Positions 5,943 to 7,418 of a DNA stretch of 7,418 bases are shown here, one piece after another. Every line of letters begins with the position of its first letter. The stretch's first letter is position 1. The notes below the pieces were generated by a model. That model saw only the letters and a program-made list of their open reading frames with translations. It had not been told where the DNA came from and searched no databases. The position numbers were made by a program, and so were the translations under genes. This DNA is from an uncultured Eubacteriales bacterium (lineage in GTDB: Bacteria; Bacillota; Clostridia; Lachnospirales; CAG-274): the NCBI GenBank assembly GCA_902496345.1, contig CABVAP010000115.1, forward strand, positions 1 through 7,418, in the 5' to 3' direction.

Positions 5943-6032
5943 GAAATACCACACAATTCAATAAAATGATTTTGAAACTGGTTTATAGCTGTTAGAGTTT
6001 AAAGTCATAGAATGTTAATTGTGTGGTATTTC
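5943..6032. repeat. 90-bp inverted-repeat element after dnaK (family B, copy 1)
   Basis: Perfect 16-bp arms at 5943-5958 and 6017-6032 (gaaataccacacaatt / aattgtgtggtatttc) are extended internally by near-perfect pairing of 5967-5980 with 5996-6008, so almost the whole segment folds into one hairpin. It lies 38 bases after the dnaK stop. It could act as a mRNA 3'-end stabiliser or a terminator, but it is followed only by a weak T run. A diverged relative of its left half begins at 7366, which favours a dispersed repeat over a gene-specific terminator. Confidence 0.8.
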
Positions 6033-6041
6033 ATTAAGGGT

Positions 6042-6148
6042 GCTGTCGGATTTAAAAATCTATTTTAAAAGTTTTGACATTATATAGCTTGATTTTTTTG
6101 TTAAAAGTGATATAATGTCTAAGCGTGTCAGATTTTTAATGCGACAGC
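6042..6148. repeat. 107-bp inverted-repeat element containing the dnaJ promoter (family C)
   Basis: Outer arms 6042-6048 (gctgtcg) and 6142-6148 (cgacagc) pair perfectly, and pairing continues with one mismatch and one bulge through 6054-6060 against 6131-6137. A nested perfect 10-bp inverted repeat (6076-6085 gacattatat with 6110-6119) lies inside. The outer tip gctgtcg is also found at the left end of the family A element (1779-1785), so a common origin is possible but short. No coding sequence is present. Confidence 0.7.
6089..6116 (+). promoter_or_regulatory. Putative dnaJ promoter with extended -10
   Basis: TTGATT (6089-6094) and a perfect TATAAT (6111-6116) are separated by 16 bases, with the extended -10 dinucleotide TG at 6108-6109. 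The leader to dnaJ would be about 95 bases. No CIRCE is present, so dnaJ expression from here would be independent of HrcA. The promoter lies wholly inside the family C inverted repeat. The rest of the 311-base dnaK-dnaJ gap holds family B and about 65 bases of AT-rich leader in which I see nothing else. Confidence 0.65.
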
Positions 6149-6204
6149 TTTTGATTTACTTATTTATTTAACTGATATTAATATATGGATTTATAGATTT
6201 TGGT

Positions 6205-6210
6205 AGGTGA
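6205..6210 (+). promoter_or_regulatory. dnaJ ribosome binding site, decides a TTG start
   Basis: AGGTGA complements the very 3' end of 16S rRNA and lies 5 bases before TTG at 6216. A GTG at 6207 in the same frame is embedded in this sequence and would leave only non-purine-rich sequence upstream, so it is the less likely start. Confidence 0.75.
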
Positions 6211-6215
6211 CGAAA

Positions 6216-7364
6216 TTGGCAGATAAAAGAGATTATTATGAGGTGCTTGGTGTTCAAAAAGGTGCAAGTGATGCCGAAATAAAAAAGGCATATAGAAAAC
6301 TTGCAAAAAAATATCACCCAGACGCAAACCCGGGCAATAAAGAAGCAGAAGCAAAGTTTAAAGAGGCTGGAGAGGCTTATGAAGTTTTAAGTGACTCTCA
6401 AAAAAGAGCTGCTTATGATAGATATGGTCACTCTGCTTTTGAAAACGGCGGCGGTGGTGCAGGAGCCGGTGGATTTGGTGGTTTTAGCAGTGGTGGCGTT
6501 GATATGGGCGACATCTTTGAAAACATCTTTGGTGGTGGTTTTGGAGATATTTTCGGTGGTGGAAGCCGAAGAAGAAACGGTCCGAAACGTGGTGAAGACG
6601 TTCAAACTGATATGCAAATATCTTTTGAAGAGTCTATGTTTGGTGCTGAAAAAGAGATTTCACTTAATGTTACAGAAACTTGCGAAAACTGTAAAGGTAC
6701 AGGTGCAAAACCTGGTACTGTTGCTGAAAGCTGTAAAAAATGTAATGGTACAGGTCAAGAAACATTTGTACAACAGACTATGTTTGGTTCAATGAGAAGT
6801 TCAAGACCTTGTTCAGCTTGTCACGGAGAGGGTAAAATAATCAAAGACCCTTGCCCAACTTGCCACGGAAAAGGAAAAGTCAGAAAGAACAAAAAAATTA
6901 AAATCAATATCCCTAAAGGTATTGACAATGGTCAGAGTATCAGAAAATCCGGTTTTGGTGAGGCTGGCGAAAAAGGTGGCCCAAGTGGCGATTTATATAT
7001 AAACATTTATGTAAGACCTCATAAATATTTTGTAAGAAAGGGTAACAACATCAATCTTGAAGTACCTATTTCTTTTGTCCAAGCTGCTTTGGGTGATGAA
7101 CTCACTATCCCTACCATTGACGGTGAAGAGAAATATACTCTTAAAGCCGGTACTCAGCCAAACGATACGGCTATATTAAGAGGAAAAGGAGCTTATAACG
7201 TACGTGACGGCAGAACAAGAGGCGACCAAGTTCTTACGTTCAAAGTTCAAGTTCCAACTAAACTTACAGAAAGACAAAAAGAACTTCTTAAAGAATTTGC
7301 TGGTGAAAGCCCAAAAAAAGACAAGACTTTTAGTGAAAAAGTAAGAGAATTTTTCAATAACTAA
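6216..7364 (+). CDS. dnaJ: Chaperone protein DnaJ (Hsp40), TTG start
   Basis: A co-chaperone that delivers unfolded clients to DnaK and stimulates its ATPase. The product has 382 residues from TTG, a standard class A length. Domains in order: J domain (about 5-75) with the DnaK-contacting HPD at 34-36; Gly/Phe-rich linker (about 77-118); a zinc-binding region with all four CxxCxGxG repeats (CENCKGTG from C156, CKKCNGTG from C173, CSACHGEG from C199, CPTCHGKG from C213); and the C-terminal client-binding domains ending at EFFNN. The TTG start gives MADKRDYYEVLG, close to the family N-terminus and placing HPD at the usual position; a GTG three codons upstream is possible. Unlike grpE and dnaK, the gene is separated from its neighbour by 311 bases and appears to have its own promoter. 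Confidence 0.97.
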   Translation: MADKRDYYEVLGVQKGASDAEIKKAYRKLAKKYHPDANPGNKEAEAKFKEAGEAYEVLSDSQKRAAYDRYGHSAFENGGGGAGAGGFGGFSSGGVDMGDIFENIFGGGFGDIFGGGSRRRNGPKRGEDVQTDMQISFEESMFGAEKEISLNVTETCENCKGTGAKPGTVAESCKKCNGTGQETFVQQTMFGSMRSSRPCSACHGEGKIIKDPCPTCHGKGKVRKNKKIKINIPKGIDNGQSIRKSGFGEAGEKGGPSGDLYINIYVRPHKYFVRKGNNINLEVPISFVQAALGDELTIPTIDGEEKYTLKAGTQPNDTAILRGKGAYNVRDGRTRGDQVLTFKVQVPTKLTERQKELLKEFAGESPKKDKTFSEKVREFFNN

Positions 7365-7365
7365 G

Positions 7366-7418
7366 GCAATACCGCATAATTAGATAAAGCAGGTTTGAGA
7401 TGATATTTTTCAGTGCAA
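7366..7418. repeat. Left part of a family B relative after dnaJ, cut by the window edge
   Basis: The segment 7366-7381 (gcaataccgcataatt) matches the left arm of the repeat at 5943-5958 at 13 of 16 positions, and similarity continues patchily (about 24 of 35 in total) to around 7400. It begins one base after the dnaJ stop codon. If it is a true copy, the complementary right arm should lie just beyond the window. Confidence 0.5.

Noticed and set aside
6074..6079. TTGACA as the -35 of the dnaJ promoter
   Set aside because: It is 31 bases from the TATAAT at 6111, far too distant; TTGATT at 6089 has correct spacing.
6391..6795. 134-codon + strand reading frame within dnaJ
   Set aside because: It is a shadow of the dnaJ frame, Val/Leu/Lys-rich, with no recognisable domain or ribosome site.
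7369..7380. aataccgcataa resembles a conserved 16S rRNA segment
   Set aside because: The match is confined to this 12-mer; neighbouring bases do not continue as 16S and fit the repeat seen after dnaK better.

Overview
The window is a heat-shock chaperone cluster from a low-GC Gram-positive bacterium, most likely a member of the Clostridia. The evidence is the AT-rich base composition, strong AGGAGG ribosome binding sites, a perfect CIRCE operator, the gene order hrcA-grpE-dnaK-dnaJ, and a DnaK lacking the roughly 24-residue nucleotide-binding-domain insert of Gram-negative homologues. I cannot place it to genus from the sequence alone. All five genes are on the + strand, appear intact, and encode recognisable family members.

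Layout: positions 1-60 hold the right end of a dispersed repeat, followed by the groEL ribosome binding site and groEL (111-1736). The 495-base gap after groEL contains a second, apparently complete copy of that repeat (about 1775-1990), the groEL intrinsic terminator (1991-2018), a hairpin and AT-rich stretch, and then the hrcA promoter and CIRCE operator. hrcA (2232-3293), grpE (3384-3971) and dnaK (4045-5904) follow with short gaps and no visible internal promoter. The 311-base dnaK-dnaJ gap holds two further inverted-repeat elements, the second carrying a good promoter for dnaJ (6216-7364). A relative of the first of these two elements begins just after the dnaJ stop and runs off the window.

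How the genes work together: HrcA represses transcription by binding CIRCE, and in related bacteria its activity depends on GroEL. DnaK, with DnaJ delivering substrate and stimulating ATPase and GrpE exchanging nucleotide, forms the Hsp70 cycle. GroEL is the Hsp60 chamber, whose partner groES would be expected upstream of the window. Having groEL directly upstream of hrcA places repressor, probable co-factor and both chaperone machines in one locus.

I found no new protein system here. The parts worth a second look are non-coding. The main one is a multi-hairpin, MITE-like element that appears to have inserted into the groEL terminator, leaving a 9-bp direct duplication. Others are the related copy flanking groEL on the other side, inverted-repeat elements around dnaJ with the dnaJ promoter inside one of them, and a grpE start with no nearby Shine-Dalgarno sequence.
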